Below, in pieces: positions 63,890 through 64,000 of a DNA stretch of 64,000 nucleotides. The position numbers were made by a program, and so were the translations under genes. Source of the stretch: a bacterium (GTDB taxonomy: Bacteria; UBP6; UBA1177). The stretch is from positions 41,466-105,465 of the forward strand of contig JAEESW010000005.1 in assembly GCA_016290135.1 (NCBI GenBank). The letters are read 5' to 3'. The notes under the pieces are model-generated. The model saw only the letters and a list, made by a program, of their open reading frames with translations. It did no database searches and was not told where the DNA came from. Position 1 is the first letter of the stretch. Each line of letters starts with the position of its first letter.

Positions 63890-64000
63890 ATGTTTTTCAA
63901 AAATATTGATGGCAATACAACATGCGTGATTACTCTCGGAGTAAATGAGGTATGCGATGACGGAGACAACAACGGACACTACAAATCCTCAGGCGCACCG
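63890..64000 (+). CDS. Second copy of the Cys-rich cassette, 5' end only
   Basis: 37 codons from ATG 63890 to the window edge. The product starts MFFKNIDGNTTCVITLGVNE and continues with VCDDGDNNGHYKSSG, matching the first module of the 55538 gene. At DNA level 63947-63994 and 55610-55657 differ at only two of 48 positions, while the DNA before the module is different. No ribosome site stands before the ATG and no signal peptide is encoded. An in-frame stop lies at 63866-63868. It is either a second silent cassette or a gene whose expression signals are missing in this arrangement. Confidence 0.6.
   Translation, partial: MFFKNIDGNTTCVITLGVNEVCDDGDNNGHYKSSGAP

Noticed and set aside
63716..63979. 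An 87-codon minus-strand frame at the window end
   Set aside because: Its end consists of the translated 12-bp repeats and its other part runs antisense to the conserved Cys-rich module; no ribosome site.

Overview
The window looks like chromosomal DNA of a Gram-negative bacterium. It carries the lipoprotein enzyme Lnt, an Lgt-like protein and many proteins with signal peptides or lipoboxes. Several secreted proteins have acidic Asp/Glu/Pro linkers, MopE-type and EGF-like Cys motifs, FG-GAP/UnbV repeats and DUF1566 repeats. That style, together with the U32 peptidase plus DUF4911 pair, recalls Myxococcota and deltaproteobacterial-type lineages. This is an inference and the taxon is not proven. 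Genes are tightly packed with strong GGAGG ribosome sites; GTG and TTG starts occur.

Layout. 0-4 kb: end of a secreted-protein gene, a cation-chloride-cotransporter-like permease, and GDP-mannose 4,6-dehydratase. 4-7.4 kb: an AT-rich accessory patch with an ORF6N-type gene split by an in-frame amber codon, then a membrane ankyrin gene with two small downstream genes. 7.5-13.8 kb: a DUF1566 lipoprotein with seven nine-residue repeats, a Rep/PcrA-type helicase, and tRNA-Pro. 14.3-22.3 kb: a low-GC defence island, with a nuclease-methyltransferase fusion, HsdS, an OLD-like ATPase-TOPRIM protein and a GIY-YIG/DUF4357 protein in one operon, behind an AlbA_2/HATPase regulator. 22.6-32.2 kb: HAL-family ammonia-lyase, U32/TrhP-like protein, ECF sigma and anti-sigma pair, methyltransferase, IspG and an amidohydrolase. 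32.2-44.4 kb: two divergent surface lipoproteins, rhomboid protease, TauE/SafE exporter, CstA family transporter, and the pgpH-ybeY-lnt operon. 44.5-54.1 kb: an EGF plus GH13 amylase lipoprotein followed by pyrF, a lipoprotein and lysC; then a GT-C membrane protein overlapping dnaX, which has an A9 slippage site with an immediate stop in the shifted frame.

54.2-64 kb is the most unusual part. A tyrosine recombinase points away from a 3.9-kb Cys-rich/Gly-rich repeat gene that has no convincing start codon, ribosome site or signal peptide. That gene is followed by a coupled Lgt-like gene and sulfatase-like gene. An AAA_14/DUF4143 gene comes next, and then a second copy of the same 5' module begins 8.3 kb away and runs off the window. 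Near-identical 18-bp motifs, in opposite orientation, lie at the recombinase start and in front of the second module. I propose a recombinase-linked set of silent surface-protein cassettes; this is a hypothesis.

A further unexplained signal is a family of 8-bp-phased arrays of the form CGNNATNN in four intergenic regions at about 29.9, 39.6, 50.3 and 54.2 kb.
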